A stretch of DNA of 15,545 nucleotides from Alphaproteobacteria bacterium UBA3307 (lineage in GTDB: Bacteria; Pseudomonadota; Alphaproteobacteria; RF32; CAG-239), in the NCBI GenBank assembly GCA_002361365.1, contig DEST01000024.1, forward strand, positions 1 through 15,545, given 5' to 3'. How positions within the stretch are numbered: position 1 is the stretch's first letter; every line of letters begins with the position of its first letter. Positions 15,121-15,545 of the stretch are shown piece after piece. The translations under genes and the position numbers were made by a program. The notes under the pieces are model-generated. The model ran no database searches. It was not told the origin of the DNA and worked only from the letters and a program-made list of their open reading frames with translations.

Positions 15121-15545
15121 ATAAACTTGTAAAGTGTGGTGTAATCAACCTTTAACATTTTAGCAATTTGTTTCTTTTGAATGTTTTGTGATAGCAATGT
15201 TTTGATTAAATCATCTTTACCCGATAGTTTAGTTAATTTATTTCTACTTCCTTTAACTCTGCCGATATGCTTTCCCTCTGCTCTCAATCTATCTAAACAT
15301 CGTTTAGTGCGTTGAGAAATTAAGTTTCTTTCTATTTCTGCTGACAATCCAAAGGCAAATGCTAACACTTTTGATTGAATATCACTTCCTAATTTATAAT
15401 TATCTTTAATAGTCCATACCTGACAACCGATATTCATACAATGATGAAGTATAGACATCACCTGTAATAAATTACGACCTAATCTACTTAATTCACTGGC
15501 AATTATAATAGCATCTTGCTTTATTTTCTTTAATAACTTGCCGAG
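15102..15545 (-). CDS. Mpi-like serine DNA invertase/resolvase, C-terminal part
   Basis: The frame continues off the right edge: codons from 15545 give ASELSRLGRNLLQVM ahead of the first in-window ATG at 15461, so that ATG is internal. The visible 147 residues hold the end of the serine recombinase catalytic domain (SRLGR), the long helix E region (AFAFGLSAEIERNLISQRTK, typical of the Bacteroides master invertase Mpi group), then GRVKGSRNK and a C-terminal HTH (KKQIAKMLKVDYTTLYKFIKEM). The N-terminal catalytic Ser is outside the window. Such enzymes flip promoters or genes between inverted repeats; the target here is not visible. Transfer from Bacteroidota is possible. Confidence 0.9.
   Translation of the reverse strand, partial: LGKLLKKIKQDAIIIASELSRLGRNLLQVMSILHHCMNIGCQVWTIKDNYKLGSDIQSKVLAFAFGLSAEIERNLISQRTKRCLDRLRAEGKHIGRVKGSRNKLTKLSGKDDLIKTLLSQNIQKKQIAKMLKVDYTTLYKFIKEMAV

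Overview
The window suggests a Gram-negative bacterium of moderate to low G+C, most likely a host- or gut-associated alphaproteobacterium. This is an inference from a very large type V autotransporter, an initiator-tRNA fragment of proteobacterial type and the overall gene style; no rRNA or other taxonomic marker is present. The standard genetic code fits all intact genes.

Layout. (1) Positions 32-7498 hold one giant autotransporter adhesin (2488 aa) with Chlamydia Pmp-like GGAI/FxxN repeats, an internal module duplication and a C-terminal beta-barrel, closed by an intrinsic terminator. (2) 7554-7806 is a repeat-rich intergenic region with phased TAAAAC decamers, an inverted repeat and a terminator-like hairpin just before the next gene. 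(3) 7807-8873 is a two-gene operon of unrecognised proteins, ending at a hairpin shared with the convergent neighbour. (4) On the minus strand, 11091-8920 encodes an AAA/DUF4143 ATPase followed after 12 nt by a pentapeptide-repeat protein fused to an excisionase-like helix-turn-helix, behind a near-consensus promoter. (5) 12337-11174 (minus) is an apparently intact P4-type tyrosine integrase. About 180 bp upstream of it lies the 3' half of an initiator tRNA, the expected attR scar of an element that used this tRNA. By that geometry the element lies to the left of the scar, and its intact tRNA end is not in the window. The scar is itself interrupted by 77 nt in the T-loop.

(6) Right of the scar, 12730-15545 looks like an eroded accessory zone. 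It holds a frameshifted gene fused to an open frame that has no start codon, then three small multi-pass membrane proteins (two are paralogues) and a strong terminator. Then comes a 56-codon remnant that joins the N-terminus of a second tyrosine integrase to the C-terminal HTH of another protein. Last is the C-terminal part of an Mpi-like serine invertase that runs off the right edge.

How the parts may work together. The integrase, tRNA scar and HTH fusion look like the mobility module of a genomic island, and the ATPase operon, the hypothetical pair and possibly the adhesin are its cargo. The start-less reading frame followed by a promoter and tandem membrane-protein paralogues resembles an orphan toxin tip with immunity genes; this is a hypothesis, not a recognised family match.
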